Origin: Parelaphostrongylus tenuis
Lineage: Eukaryota > Nematoda > Chromadorea > Rhabditida > Metastrongylidae
Direction of reading: 5' to 3'
DNA length: 64,000 nucleotides
Assembly (NCBI GenBank): GCA_019055375.1
Contig: JAHQIW010006059.1
Span: 1 to 64,000, forward strand
Positions within the stretch are counted from its first letter, which is position 1, and every line of letters starts with the position of its first letter. Shown one piece after another: positions 1 through 11,122 of this stretch. The notes below the pieces were generated by a model. The model searched no databases. It was not told the origin of the DNA and worked only from the letters and a program-made list of their open reading frames with translations. The translations under genes and the position numbers were made by a program.

Positions 1-149
1 GTGTTCCTCGAGACCCGGCGTGTATCGTCGCTTTTCGCTGCTTCAAAGAGTTGTGAGAGCGTTTTCCTTGATTTTTTCAATTTTTTTTTCATTGCTTTAC
101 TTTTATTAGACACCATTTGATATGTTTCACAATGTTTTTCTTTCACTGT

Positions 150-375
150 GCGGATCCCAGTACTTCTAGCATTCAGTTCGTTTTTTCGTCCTTCCCTCTT
201 GAACGGCGTAGAATACTGGTTGAATGGATTTCCTTTCAATGTCGAGGATATCCTGGCAGTGGCGTTCCCATACGACGTTGTTGTTGACTGCCTGAGAATG
301 TTTTAGTGAGATTGAGCTCGGCTCCATGCGCGCCGTAACAAGCATCATAACCACTCGGGCCACAGCACCCCCGAA
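150..375 (+). repeat. Dispersed repeat R1, copy 1
   Basis: Imperfect copy of a sequence also found at 12,825-13,030 (minus), 27,515-27,745 (plus) and, shorter, 46,525-46,640 (plus). Shared landmarks are CCAGTACTTTTAGCATTCG near one end and GTAGAATACTGGT further in. No open reading frame is conserved between copies, so I treat it as non-coding repeat DNA. Edges are approximate. The family was recognised only by self-comparison within this window. Confidence 0.6.
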
Positions 376-1150
376 AACGGATCATTGAAATAAGGTAATA
401 AAATTGTTTTATTGTTTAACTTTACTAACAGTTATTGATCGCTTTCCTTAAGTCTAACCATTATATTACTAATTTATTCAAATATTATTTGGGTTAACTT
501 GTTATGGTGGTCACGTTAATAGGGCTCTTGTAGAGCCCGATAACCTTTGTTTCGGCCTCGAGCAGCTTAGTCAGTCGTGTAGGGCCCTTCGTATTTAGCC
601 AATCCTCTTGATGTGTCTTCAGCACCACCGCTAGGAATAGGCGGTGATGAACGATTTACACAACTGCCGTCAAGTGAAAAATCCCTAGATCGACAGTGTT
701 GTGGCACTCGATTCTTTTTGCCTGGTATTTTGAAACATTATGCCGTTTGTTTCGAGTGCTTTCTCAAGACCACACTCAAATTTCATTGTATCTCATGGTT
801 ATATATATAATATATATATATATATATGTGTATACATCTATATATATATGCATGTATTGAAATTTGTTTATATATATTATATTATATGTTGAATTTTAAT
901 TTAATGCATGAAGTAATCAAACTTTGTGTACTAAGCATTTCAACTACGGCTTAAATCATCTACTGCAGTATTTTTTTTGACTTAGTAAGAATCGACCTGA
1001 TCACTCATGTCATTCAGTTTGCAATGAAATTCTCAGGACGATTATGATTTGTGGTCTTAAGCAGTCCTTTATCTGCAGGGATAAGAAGAACAACTCAGTT
1101 ATCAAACAGAGGTAAACATAGCGAATTGATAAGAAATCCTATATAACGAG
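376..1150. other. AT-rich stretch, no gene seen
   Basis: Contains a TA-rich low-complexity tract at about 800-870. At about 720-795 there is a short piece that resembles the end of the foldback family seen at 26,064-26,692 (shared TTTCGAGTG and AAGACCAC words). The short open frames here look like chance. No splice-bounded exon was recognised. Confidence 0.5.
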
Positions 1151-1192
1151 TGGAATTTCCATACTTTCATTATTGTCATCTCATTCTTCCTC

Positions 1193-1907
1193 ATGATGGA
1201 GTCACGTTTCGGCGTCAGTACTCGGACGACGGAGCAGAGGGAACTCTTCGGGCATGTCTGTACAGGTGACTGCATCGCTGCACAAGCAGACCGGCTAGTT
1301 TTAGATTTCGTGGTGTCGGAGCTCAGTGAGCCACGAGCCGCACGACTAGCGAAAATCGCTGGCGATGGGTACGTTCTCCGCTATAATTGCTGAAGTGTCG
1401 TGAGTGCTAAGGTGAAGTTTATTTCAGAGCTTGGCTCCGATTTATTAGAAAAGCGTTCAACGGCAACCCTATCTTGAAGGACCTTGCAGAGGTAGACTGC
1501 ACGTTTTGAAATTATCGCTCGGTTTTGGATTGAAACATCTCAGTATGCTGTACCGAAACGACTTGGTGCCATCATGTAGCGCAATTCTCATCAACGGCGA
1601 AACTTGCGAGGAATCCATCATTTCCGTGGAAGAAGCTAAGGAAAATCGTTTGTTACGTCTAGTTGCCAAAGCTCTGAAGCGTCGTAACATCTCGTATCAA
1701 GATGTCCATACACAGACGGAGCAAAATTGGGCAATGCGCACAACATCCACTCACAATGTGCTCCAGCAAAAGCTGAAAACGACCAACATTTCGGGACGTT
1801 GTGGAAATAATATAAGCACCAGACAGTTCACATATAACACAAATTCAGTTCCAATAAACGCTATTCGAACAGAATCTGCATATTCTGACCACTCAACACG
1901 AGAGGCA
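1193..1907 (+). pseudogene. Unrecognised coding-like exon fragments in unit A
   Basis: Two plus-strand open stretches (1,193-1,390 and 1,506-1,907) are partly preserved in the inverted copy at 20,339-21,170. The first reads through DRLVLDFVVSELSEP; the second through SVEEAKENRLLRLV and QDVHTQTEQ. Between them is a short AT-rich interval ending in a CATCTCAG acceptor-like site, present in both copies with a similar sequence, which suggests a retained small intron. I do not recognise the family. The two copies differ by stops and indels, so neither is likely a working gene. A decayed transposase or a captured host gene are both possible. Confidence 0.35.
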
Positions 1908-3188
1908 TGACATCATAGCGTCGTTCAGCGCCGACACCACACCTATCGCTCAACAGTAATCGCAAACTATTCGTACATCCAATGTCATCGTGAGTGTTTC
2001 GCGGTAATTAGAAAATCGATATTTGCTAAATCGTAACGGAGTAAACAACGCAATATTTTATCCATCTAAATCATCAGTAAAATAATATATTCTATAGAGG
2101 TGTAATTGAATAATTGAGGAGAAAAACCATCTAAGCGTATACAATTTCCTTTATACGAGAAATGGATGCTCTTCATACCTAAAGAATCTCTCGGATACTG
2201 ATCATTTTTCTCATGGCGATTTGATATTACTAACACGATTTAGTTCCCAGTAGTCAACGGCCGGCGAGAATAGATCTCCATCAAATTCATTCTTTCATTG
2301 CCTGTATTTCTTGTAGGTGAAATCATTTTAGAGTGTATTTTACAAGACGACTATTATCACTAAAGGCAATTCATGAGAATTACATCAATTGTTTACAATG
2401 CCTAGGTTAAGTGGAAGTTGACATTTTGAATTGCTTTTGAATGTTTCATTGTTGATGATTATCAAGATCTAAGTTTACTGTTCACCTGATTTCTTGACTT
2501 CGCTTAGGCATTACACGCCTATTGCGTCACTATCAGCTAATAATTTGATATCATGACAACATGTTTTGAGTGTGTTGTTATAAGGTCTGATAAGGGCACT
2601 TACACAGTGCTAGACAGGCGCCTGTTTCGACCCTCCGACTCCTGAGTAGCACGGTCTCCCTTTGTTTAGACGATCTTTTGAGAATCCCTATCTAAAGGAA
2701 TCGACACCGGTCGATCACCGCAAGTCAGGTGACAAAATCCTCCGACATTGCAGTGAACACAGTTGAGTGTCTGTGATTGCTAGGATAAATCATACCCTAC
2801 TCTCGACCGTATACTCGCCCAAAACAATAATAATTTAATAACATGATAACATGTTTATTATCACTTAAAGTCGTGCACGCTTCCATGCAAATGTGCGTGC
2901 ATTATTACTTCAACTATTGAATGATCATCATTAATGACCATCGGTCGTCCTCGACCTTCCTCATGTTCAAAGTTCTTGGCAATGTTATGATTCAAAACAG
3001 ATTTTGTTCTCTTCATTGATGAAGAGTTTGTCTTTGACCGGCCTCAACCAATATGCTGCCACCTTTCTCAGCGGCTTTTCATCGAGGCTACTCCTTTTTC
3101 TATGTATGTGTACGATCTAAATGCTTGAAATAACAATAGTCTCAGAGTATAAAGCTTAATTTCTAAGCAAAGAAGACCTAACACTTAG

Positions 3189-4060
3189 ATGCCTAATATG
3201 ACAGAAATCTCGATAAATGATGTTCGATATGTAAGCATGGCAGAAGTGGAAATTGGCGAGTATTGTGGTGATCGAAATGAGGATCTTCTTCACCGCATCA
3301 ACAGTGAATTTGACGATTTTCAGGAAAGAGCGACAGAAAGCGGTGTTACTATGTCTTTAAAAGTCTACATTCCTTCACCTCCGCCGTTAGTCCACAACTT
3401 TCTTTCCCAATTTTCAGTATTCACATCTATGAAATACAGTTGTATAATGACGTTTCTTCAGTGAAGTGAAATGCAGTTATGTGGGGCGTATTATCGGGCC
3501 GAATGGGATAACAATTAGGAAGCTTCAACGCGAGACAAGGTGTCAGATCACTTTCCGCGGCAGGGGATTTGTCAACGTGAACGTTTGGTGTATATTACCT
3601 TTCCAACTGCGTAGTGCCCTGCTGTATCAGACATGAGTAGTGATCCTTAGCGTAACAATAGATATAATCCTCTTCTTCAGTGTCTAAAGGAATTGAACAG
3701 TATAACAGCCCATTTGAAAATACTTTTGTCATATGAGAAAGCTACAAAATAAGAGAAATACAGTTTCAGGACAGCAAGCTTCACCCTAGAATGCTGTGCA
3801 GACCTGGACGTGAACATCTTAGATAGGATACCCACGTGTTTATCGAAACACAATCGTCTTCGCGTGCCAAGTAAGCAGTTCTAATCCTTATATGAATATG
3901 AAGGTGACCGAATATTCTGATTTAGATGCCGTTCTTTAATCGAAAAGGCGAAGGATCGTATTTCCAAGATGTTCACACACGAATATGATGCTTTTGAAAC
4001 GCGAGCAGCTCATTCTCCACGCTAAACTCAATGGAACGTACAGACAGACTGCTTAATCCC
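3189..4060 (+). pseudogene. STAR-family KH/QUA2 RNA-binding gene fragment, copy A
   Basis: Exon pieces of a STAR (GLD-1/Quaking-like) RNA-binding protein. The pre-KH segment (3,189-3,390) reads HRINSEFDDFQE...VYIP, like the lead-in of STAR proteins. The KH core at about 3,473-3,580 contains [16 protein letters not shown] with the GPNG loop that replaces GxxG. QUA2-like pieces follow: PGREHL near 3,800, SLIEKAKDRISKM near 3,930, and LKREQLI...LNGTYRQTA near 4,000-4,045. Segments are separated by GT...AG intervals, so introns are retained. Frames are broken between pieces and the QUA1 part was not seen. A STAR protein binds RNA and regulates splicing or translation, but this copy looks non-functional. 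Three related copies lie in the window. Confidence 0.7.
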
Positions 4061-4849
4061 GCTTGATTTCATGATTTATCATAACTGATCCACGCTATTG
4101 CCCTGTCGAGACAGAATGAATAGAGATTTTTACTATGAGTTATCTCTTTGTGTTATTTTACTGATATTTTCCTCACATCAAAGTGATAGCAAAATTTATG
4201 TTCCACCTTCGTCTGATCGCGACAAATATTTGTTCCTGGAGAATATTCTTCTGCTGCCTCACTCCACTTGAGCTCTGAACATCCAACTGTTGCTGTCAAA
4301 TTACGTAGCATTAGTGATATCATATCTAACTCTAATAATGTTTTGATTTCTATTATAATGGTTAGCTATGTGTAGTGAGCCTAGGTGTGGCAAGACTATA
4401 TATAGTTTTCACCCATTCCTCAATTTCCAACATTGTTTATTCATTTTGATGTGGTGTATTTTTCCAATAACTCTACTCTTATCATGCTAACAATTTATCC
4501 GAATCAGGTAATGTATAGTAAACGTACCAAGGAAGACTAGGCACACCTGGATGTAAGTACACTATATAATGTATACACCGTACTGACACATCCGATTATG
4601 CATGTTATATTCGGCAACTTCTATGCCAAAGAAGAAGATTGCGAGCGCAAGAACTTCGATTATTGAAATGTTTCTACATATCCGAAATGCGTAAATATCT
4701 TAAGACAGCATCTTATTTGTTCGATTTCATATGTTGCCGGATCTTTTCTAGAATCCTACAGCATTTTTAGATCCATTCGGGAAATCCATATACTCTGTAG
4801 GAATGTTTCTAGTCTTTTCCGAAGCTGATACATTACATTCCGTTCGTGG

Positions 4850-5160
4850 CTCACACATCCTCTAGGTGCACTGCGTGTGTACACAAGGTCGACGATGCGA
4901 TCTCGCGCTAATGACTCACCAAGTCGTCCATCTCTCCGGTATCGGTGAACTGGTACCAGGCTGGTCTCAGACTTGTCTTGGGAGTTGAGCAGCACTGACT
5001 CGATAGAGTAGGAGGTTACTGCAAGTCATTGTGAAGATCATATACGCTATCGAGCACCTCAAACAAAATCAAAAAGTGAAGACTCATGCATAGCGCATCC
5101 GTCAGGGAATAATCAATTTCGAGAGTTTTATTCCTCATCCTTTATTCTTTATCTACCATG
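4850..5160 (+). repeat. tRNA-derived SINE, family 1
   Basis: Diverged copy of the family best preserved at 54,456-54,757. The B-box-like GCGATCTCGCGCT, the middle motif (CTGGTCTCAGACTTG) and the (TTTATTC)-type tail near 5,135-5,155 are visible. It directly follows unit A, and a SINE sits at the same place after unit C, so it was part of the duplicated unit. Confidence 0.65.
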
Positions 5161-5740
5161 AAAAATCCACTAATCCATATTATTGTCTGGCATATAAAAC
5201 TTACGCGAAGTGGATGGAAAATATCCGAATCAAACAAAAATCGTGTTCGCACCAAGTTAAGAAAACTCGATTATCTTACATTTGCTCTGTTGGAACTCGG
5301 AGAATAAAATAAACGCTTCATAGACATTAATCAAAAGCAAAGCTCTATTCTGATATGGTTTACCGCGCTGGAAAACTAAATTTTGATTGTCTACCGGTGA
5401 GTGGGTGATAGCCGGAAGCCGTTTTAAGCAATGTTTGGTCCAGCCATGAAATTGGACTTCAGATGATCTTAAAACTCACGTTTCCAGAATCTAATAGCTT
5501 TGGATCAGCTCAGTATCACTGAATGAAACAAGCCCGCTACACCTTAGCCGAATGAAATTTGAAACATCTGACACAACAGCTCCGGTGTAAATGTGTGGCT
5601 GTGCTTGAACTATAGCGTAGTGGAAAGTAGAAACATGTTTTAGCTCCGAAGGCGTGTGGTGATTGATCTCAAGCTGATGTTCGACGACGAAACGAAGATA
5701 TGCCATATTTTGGGTAGCACTTCTGCCTACAGATCTGGGT
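5160..5740. other. Unassigned spacer with one protein-like open frame
   Basis: A minus-strand frame at 5,491-5,706 (71 codons) has a balanced composition (starts MAYLRFVVEHQLEI, ends TELIQSY) but no domain I recognise and no second copy in the window. It could be a remnant exon or chance. Nothing else was recognised here. Confidence 0.2.
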
Positions 5741-6930
5741 ATAATTTAACACCAAACCACCGCAAGAGGAGGTCAAATATCGTACTTCAATCGATTGTGA
5801 AGAAAATAGTCTCAAAGAATAAAATCTAGTGAACAGGATTATTGATCTTTAGCGTAGTAATCAAATAATCCTCTTCTTCAAGGTGTGAAGTAATGGGTCA
5901 GTCATAACAGCTCATTTGAAGTATACTTGTCATATAAGAGAGCTACAAGTAATAGAAATACCGGTTTCAAGACAGGAAGCTCTTCGTAAACTGCGTTACA
6001 AACCGGGACGTGAACATCTCAGAGAGGACGCACATGTGCTTATCGAAACTGAATCGCGTCTCCGCGTGCCAAGTGAGCAGTTGCTAATCCTTATGTGAAT
6101 ATGAAGATCATTGATTAGCCTGATTAGATGCCGTTCCCTGATCGAAAAGGCGAAGAAGCGCATTTCTAAGATGCTCACACCCGAATACGATGCTCTAAAA
6201 CGCAAGCAGACATTCACCTAGCTATACTCAATGGGACGTATGGAGAGACGGCTTCGTCAGCTCGATCTAAATGATTTACCAAAATTAATCGACGTCATTG
6301 CCTTTCGTGACAGAATTAGTCAAGATTTAACGGTTAACTTTCTCTTCGGGTTTAGTCTCCTTAGCATTTGTCTGAAATCGAAGTGGAAGTCAATTTTATG
6401 CTTGTCTGGCCACGTCAATCATTTCTCTCAGAACATCCTCTGCTGTGTCCTCATTTCACCTGAGCTTTGATCATCTAACTGGTGCTGTTAACATTATTAG
6501 CATTATAACTAACTCTAAAAATGTCGTTTTAATTTTTATTGTAATGGATTAGCGATGTGTCGCGAGCTTGTGTATGACATGATCAAATGACTAGTTTTAT
6601 CCATTCCATATTTTCCAACAATGTTTATTTAGCGGTGATGTATTTCTAAAACAATTATACTCTTATCTTGTTAGCACACCATCTATACCACGTGACCTAT
6701 GGTAAGCCTACAAAGGAAGCCTAGGAGATATTCACACGTGGTTGTAAGTATACTACATACCGTATACACCGTATTGATATATCCGATCATGCATGTTATA
6801 TTCGGCAACTTCTATGCCAAAACATGGGGATAACGAATACGAGAACTTCGATTATTGAAATGTTTCCACATAACCGAAATGCTTAAACATCTAAAGACAG
6901 ATTTTAATTGTTTGATTTCATATATAGTCT
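5740..6930 (+). pseudogene. STAR-gene fragment, copy A' (QUA2 part only)
   Basis: Shorter copy of the second half of unit A. QUA2-like pieces: 5,916-6,095 reads GREHLREDAHVLIETES; near 6,130-6,240 are SLIEKAKKRISKM, then ALKRKQ and a broken LNGTYG. The KH core is absent. The rest (6,250-6,930) matches the tail of unit A and is continuous with the left duplicated block. Stops and frame changes between pieces make this a relic. Confidence 0.6.
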
Positions 6931-7639
6931 GTAAGGATGTTTCCTATCTTATAGCAGGGGGTGGTGAGACGTGTTTTTGACGCGCTGTGGTTGAGAGGTA
7001 CTGATTCTTTGCATTGATGGAAACGAACACCTATAAACAGTGTGATTTCCAGCAAGCTTCTGTTTCTTCACTAACTTTCAAGGAATCACAAAAATGAAAT
7101 GTATTAGTGAAAAGGAAGTTTTTGTATCAATAGTAGTCATTATGTAAAAAAAATTGCCCGCAAAGTCCGAAGTAAGTCGATTCCACACTCACACCGGAAC
7201 GATGAGTGAAGTCAGTCACCAAGAATAGACACAGATGATTTTTTTCTATTTGTTTGTTTTTGCTTCATGAAAACCATCTTTTATATTCTGCCGGACCTCA
7301 AGTGCACACACCTTTGCATCTCAAATTCGACTGTCTCTTGATCACGGCATCCGTCAATATTCCAAAGTTTCTTTGTAAGCCAAAAGCGGGGTTGTTAATA
7401 TAAAGTTTATTCTGACATCTGACGTTTCAGTGGTTTTGTGCTCTCGGGAGCTCAAAAAAATCAGGTTGCTTACAATTCAGTCGGTCAAAGACCTACTTAA
7501 CTCCAGAAAAAACCAATACACCTAGATTTCAATCGCTATGGAAACACAACAAATCTTCTACACATGCTTTCTCTACGTCTTGCACTAAGTTGCTTGAGTG
7601 GAAACTGTTTACAATAATGGACAACTCTATTATTGCACT

Positions 7640-7651
7640 ATCAGTAATTGG
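7640..7651. repeat. Target-site duplication, left, of RTE copy 1
   Basis: ATCAGTAATTGG, repeated exactly at 11,003-11,014. The single uninterrupted copy (inverted) is at 29,538-29,549 in the other duplicated block, which confirms it as the insertion site. Confidence 0.85.
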
Positions 7652-7999
7652 CCCACGAACCTCCCTCTTTGAGGGATCCCGCCCGGATAGTCGCGAGGGC
7701 ACGTGGCGCGTCCCCAGGTGGTGGATAGGGAATAAACGCGAACCAAAAGCGACCGTGTGCTTCCCAGAGACGCAGGTGGATTCAGGGGACGAGCTCCCTG
7801 CTTCTGCAGTGCCGACTTGACAAAACTCTATTTCTACGAGTCAAGTCGGCCAAAAGCCTGCAATCAAGCGGCTGGGAAGTACATGGGAGGCGGTTAGGAG
7901 TCGCCTCCAACAAATAAGCTCCTCCAGCTCCTCCGAGAGAGACTGGCAAGCTACTCGTGAGTACCCAGCCCCCACGTTTAGAGCCTGGCAAGCTACACG

Positions 8000-9520
8000 T
8001 TGGGTATCAAAAATGCCAAAAACAGTAACAAATATGGGCCTCATTCCCCTGACCCCGAAAGAGCCCCTGGTACGGCAGCGCCAGGTAGGACGAGTACGGA
8101 GAGGCTGCTAAAATCTCAGGGCCGAACTAGGCTGCCAAGATCGAAACGGACTAAAATGACGATCTGTACCTACAATGCAAGAACCCTTGCTCAACAATCC
8201 GCTGTAGAAGATCTGTTGATTCAAGCAAGAAGAATAAGGTACGACGTCATTGGCCTGGCTGAGACGAGAAGGCGCCATCCTTTTCACGCTGTCTATGACA
8301 CCGGAGAAGAACTGTTCCTTGGAACATGCGATCGCAGAGGTGTCGGTGGCGTTGGCGTCCTCGTCAAATCGAATTTGACCGACATTGATTCGTTCGAACA
8401 ACTAACAACCCGCATCGGACGATTACTGTTGAAACGATGTGGTTCTATGCCGGCTTTGACCATCTTCGTTGCTTACGCACCAACATCAAGCTATGACGAA
8501 GACGAATTCGAAGCGTTCTATATGGTCCTCGAAAAATTCTTCAGAGAAGATCATACATTCTTCAAGGTCATTGTCGGAGATTTTAACGCAAAAATTGGAC
8601 CTAGAAGAACGTCTGAAGAACGTCACATAGGGACCCACGGACTAGAATGGAATGAACAGGGTGAGAGGCTATCCGAGTTTATCATGACGACCCAAACCAT
8701 CCATGGTAACTCGCAATTCCAAAAGCCTCTCTCTCAGCGATGGACGTGGGAGTCTCCCAATGGAGAGTACCATAACGAAATAGATCACATCATAGTAAAT
8801 CGAAGGTTTTGCCTGACCGACGTCGCTGTTGTTCCCAAGTTCTACACGGGATCAGACCATCGCCTCCTTCGCGCAACGTTCCGATTTTCGAGGAGAGGAG
8901 AGAAAGCCGCTAAATTCAAACAACGAAGTCCCAGAACTACCATAAACTGGGATGTATTCAAATCATTAGTCGGCTCTTGGGAAGATACCGTTGTCGACAA
9001 CATCGACGAAGAATACGATCGACTCGTTGAATATCTTCACGTTGGCGCTAAAAAAGCCGAAAGTCCTAAGGTCACGAAGAGACGCTTGTCTCCGCAGACA
9101 CTCGAGCTGATACGTCAATGTGGAATCGCACGAGCCGCAGGCAACCGAAGCGTTACGTCCGAACTTGCGAAACGATGCAGAGAAGCGATAAAAGAAGACC
9201 TTAAAGAGAGAAGAGCAGCACTTATGGCAGAAGCTGCAGAAGCTGGGAAGAGCATTCGCAAAGCCCAGCGAGGCTTCGCCAACTATAAGACCAAGGTGAT
9301 TGCACTCCGATACCCTGATGGGACACTTACAGCTTCCAGAAGGGCTATGGAGAAAATCATCCACCAGTACTACTCGGATCTCTTCGCTAGCCATGTTCTC
9401 TTACCGTCATATAAGTTGAAAGAGGACGAATATGTCGTTCCACCGGTCCTTCCTTCAGAAATCCGACATGCTATATCGTCGGTGAAAAACAGAACAACAC
9501 CCTGGTCCAGACAGGATTAG
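8000..9520 (+). CDS. RTE endonuclease domain and start of reverse transcriptase
   Basis: 506 codons. The endonuclease/exonuclease/phosphatase fold spans about residues 53-292: TYNARTL at 57-63, catalytic Glu in GLAETR (85-90), YAPTS near 159, GDFNAKIG at 193-200, and GSDHRLL at 284-290. It nicks target DNA so that the reverse transcriptase can prime on it. Residues about 300-500 form the linker and the beginning of the RT domain. The start could be 8,000 or the Met at 8,156 just before the endonuclease; copy 3 extends the frame a little upstream. The frame ends early because of an extra T at 9,503: the last codons change to WSRQD and a stop, where copy 3 has the bases without that T. The rest of the RT continues from 9,504 in the next frame. 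Confidence 0.85.
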   Translation: MGIKNAKNSNKYGPHSPDPERAPGTAAPGRTSTERLLKSQGRTRLPRSKRTKMTICTYNARTLAQQSAVEDLLIQARRIRYDVIGLAETRRRHPFHAVYDTGEELFLGTCDRRGVGGVGVLVKSNLTDIDSFEQLTTRIGRLLLKRCGSMPALTIFVAYAPTSSYDEDEFEAFYMVLEKFFREDHTFFKVIVGDFNAKIGPRRTSEERHIGTHGLEWNEQGERLSEFIMTTQTIHGNSQFQKPLSQRWTWESPNGEYHNEIDHIIVNRRFCLTDVAVVPKFYTGSDHRLLRATFRFSRRGEKAAKFKQRSPRTTINWDVFKSLVGSWEDTVVDNIDEEYDRLVEYLHVGAKKAESPKVTKRRLSPQTLELIRQCGIARAAGNRSVTSELAKRCREAIKEDLKERRAALMAEAAEAGKSIRKAQRGFANYKTKVIALRYPDGTLTASRRAMEKIIHQYYSDLFASHVLLPSYKLKEDEYVVPPVLPSEIRHAISSVKNRTTPWSRQD

Positions 9521-10880
9521 ACCAGAACACCTGAAGAACCTGCCGCCAGTTCTCATCAACACCCTGGCTCGGCTCTTCACTCGCTACCTGTCAGAATGCA
9601 AGGTCCCTATTCAATGGAAAAGCAGCAAGACCGTATTGTTGTTCAAAAAGGGAGACCTTCACGACATAGGCAATTATCGCCCAATCTGCTTGCTGTCCGT
9701 TGTCTATAAACTCTTTACTCGAGTCATCCTGAACAGGATTGACAGAACACTGGACGAAGGACAGCCATGCGAACAAGCAGGGTTCAGAAAAGGATTTAGT
9801 ACCATGGACCACATCCACACGATCACAAGACTCATTGAAGTTTCGCGAGAGTACAAACAACCACTCTGTCGCACTTTTATCGATCTGAAAAAAGCCTTTG
9901 ATTCAGTGGAAACAGAAGCGGTTATAGAGGCTCTGGATAACCAGGGCGTCCCTACTCGGTACATAATGATCCTTCGTGAGCTTTATAAAGATTTCACGAT
10001 CAGAATATCTCCATTCTACAACAATATCACCATTGACGTAAGAAGAGGGGTTCGACAAGGCGATACAATATTGCCAAAACTATTCACTGCCACCCTGCAA
10101 AACGTCATGCGAACATTAGAATGGGACGAAATGGGAGTGAAAATTGACGGTCGACAATTAAACCATCTTCGCTTTGCTGACGATATCGTTCTCATAACAC
10201 CAAACATCAGCCAAGCGGAACGAATGTTGACTGATTTCGATAACGCCCGTGGAAAGATCGGTCTTCAACTGAATCTAACGAAAACAATGTTCATGAGGAA
10301 CGGATGGGTTTCTAATGCCCCATTCACGCTCAACGGAACGACAATTTCCGAATGCTCCAGTTACATCTATCTAGGTCGTGAAATCAACATGATGAACGAC
10401 CTAGCCCCAGAGTTGAGCAGGAGGAAACGAGCGGCTTGGGGAACGTTTAAGAGCATCGAAGATGTAGTGAAGAGGACAAAGAACATCCGACTCCGTGCCC
10501 ACCTTTTCGACTCGACAATTATCCCTGCCCTAACGTATGCAGCAGAAACCTGGTCGCTACGTAAGCAGGATGAAAGATCACTTGCCGTTATCGAACGCGC
10601 AGTCGAAAGGTCGATGCTAGGAGTATCTCGTATTTCGCAAATGAGACAAAGGATCCGAACTTCCGACCTACGTCAACGATCGAAAATCGGAGACGCCGTT
10701 CTACACGCCAGGATATCGAAAATAAGGTGGGCCGGACACGTGATGCGCTTCAACGACAACCGATGGACGAGAGCCGTTACCGACTGGATTCCTCGGGACG
10801 TCAAGCGCTCTAAAGGAAGACCACTGACCAGTTGGTCCGATTTCTTCACGAAAGCGATGGAAGAAAGATATGATGCTTAG
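9504..10880 (+). CDS. RTE reverse transcriptase, frame-shifted continuation
   Basis: Open from just after the shift at 9,503 to the TAG ending at 10,880. RT motifs in order: [13 protein letters not shown] (from about 9,675), [10 protein letters not shown] (9,770), the FIDLKKAFDS catalytic Asp block (9,876), RRGVRQGDT (10,041), the catalytic box LRFADDIVLI (10,165), and GLQLNLTKTMF (10,260). A C-terminal region follows, with ALTYAAETWSLRK and RWAGHVMR typical of hookworm and trichostrongylid RTE proteins. There is no natural start codon; it is the second part of the same polyprotein. All catalytic residues are present, so one point change separates it from an intact ORF, though activity cannot be inferred. 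Confidence 0.85.
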   Translation, partial: GPDRIRPEHLKNLPPVLINTLARLFTRYLSECKVPIQWKSSKTVLLFKKGDLHDIGNYRPICLLSVVYKLFTRVILNRIDRTLDEGQPCEQAGFRKGFSTMDHIHTITRLIEVSREYKQPLCRTFIDLKKAFDSVETEAVIEALDNQGVPTRYIMILRELYKDFTIRISPFYNNITIDVRRGVRQGDTILPKLFTATLQNVMRTLEWDEMGVKIDGRQLNHLRFADDIVLITPNISQAERMLTDFDNARGKIGLQLNLTKTMFMRNGWVSNAPFTLNGTTISECSSYIYLGREINMMNDLAPELSRRKRAAWGTFKSIEDVVKRTKNIRLRAHLFDSTIIPALTYAAETWSLRKQDERSLAVIERAVERSMLGVSRISQMRQRIRTSDLRQRSKIGDAVLHARISKIRWAGHVMRFNDNRWTRAVTDWIPRDVKRSKGRPLTSWSDFFTKAMEERYDA

Positions 10881-11002
10881 CGAATTCCTAGAGCAAGGAG
10901 GACCCACTGGGCTACTCTTGCACGCGATAGGGAAAAATGGAAGAGTTGCTGGTACCCGCTCGAGTCACTCGACGATCAACGGGACGACAGGTGATACAGG
11001 TG

Positions 11003-11014
11003 ATCAGTAATTGG
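11003..11014. repeat. Target-site duplication, right, of RTE copy 1
   Basis: Exact repeat of 7,640-7,651 (ATCAGTAATTGG), directly after the 3' direct-repeat tail. Confidence 0.85.
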
Positions 11015-11122
11015 CGATTTATATATACAATTAAATCGAGCAAAACTGAATGCAGCTTTCTGTCTGTAGGAAGCGATCGATTTGTTCTATTGCTCTTATG
11101 TAATCACGAATGCTTTTAACTA

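Larger units (their letters stand above)
1150..4860 (+). repeat. Composite repeat unit A carrying STAR-gene exons
   Basis: This is the most complete plus-strand copy of a composite unit. It matches 17,885-21,190 in inverted orientation along almost its whole length, 15,690-17,575 over its second half, and 31,090-32,060 over about 2,500-3,310. Order: unrecognised coding-like segments (1,193-1,390 and 1,506-1,907); an AT-rich spacer; a block near 2,510-2,880; a minus-strand stretch near 2,880-3,060 that resembles the helix-turn-helix end of a mariner transposase (FEHE.GRGRP motif in better copies); STAR/KH exons at 3,189-4,060; then a tail to 4,860 followed by a SINE. Introns are retained in the STAR part, so copying happened at the DNA level rather than through mRNA. 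Confidence 0.7.
7652..11002 (+). mobile_element. RTE-type non-LTR retrotransposon, copy 1 (near full length)
   Basis: A 3,351-bp element bounded by a 12-bp target-site duplication. It encodes an apurinic-type endonuclease followed by a reverse transcriptase, with no gag-like ORF and no LTRs, as in the RTE clade. The 3' end is a short direct repeat (two GGTGATACA-like units) rather than poly(A), and is shared with copies at 15,682 and 51,101. The coding region is interrupted by one extra T at 9,503. Compared with the other three copies in the window this one is by far the best preserved, so it is probably the youngest. Confidence 0.9.

Noticed and set aside
3189..3464. Functional STAR-domain gene in unit A
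   Set aside because: Frame breaks between KH and QUA2 pieces, no QUA1 region seen, and multiple decayed copies.
8966..9394. Long minus-strand frame opposite the RTE ORF (also 9,591-9,860 and 52,732-53,133)
   Set aside because: Shadow frames of the retrotransposon coding strand; no domain of their own.
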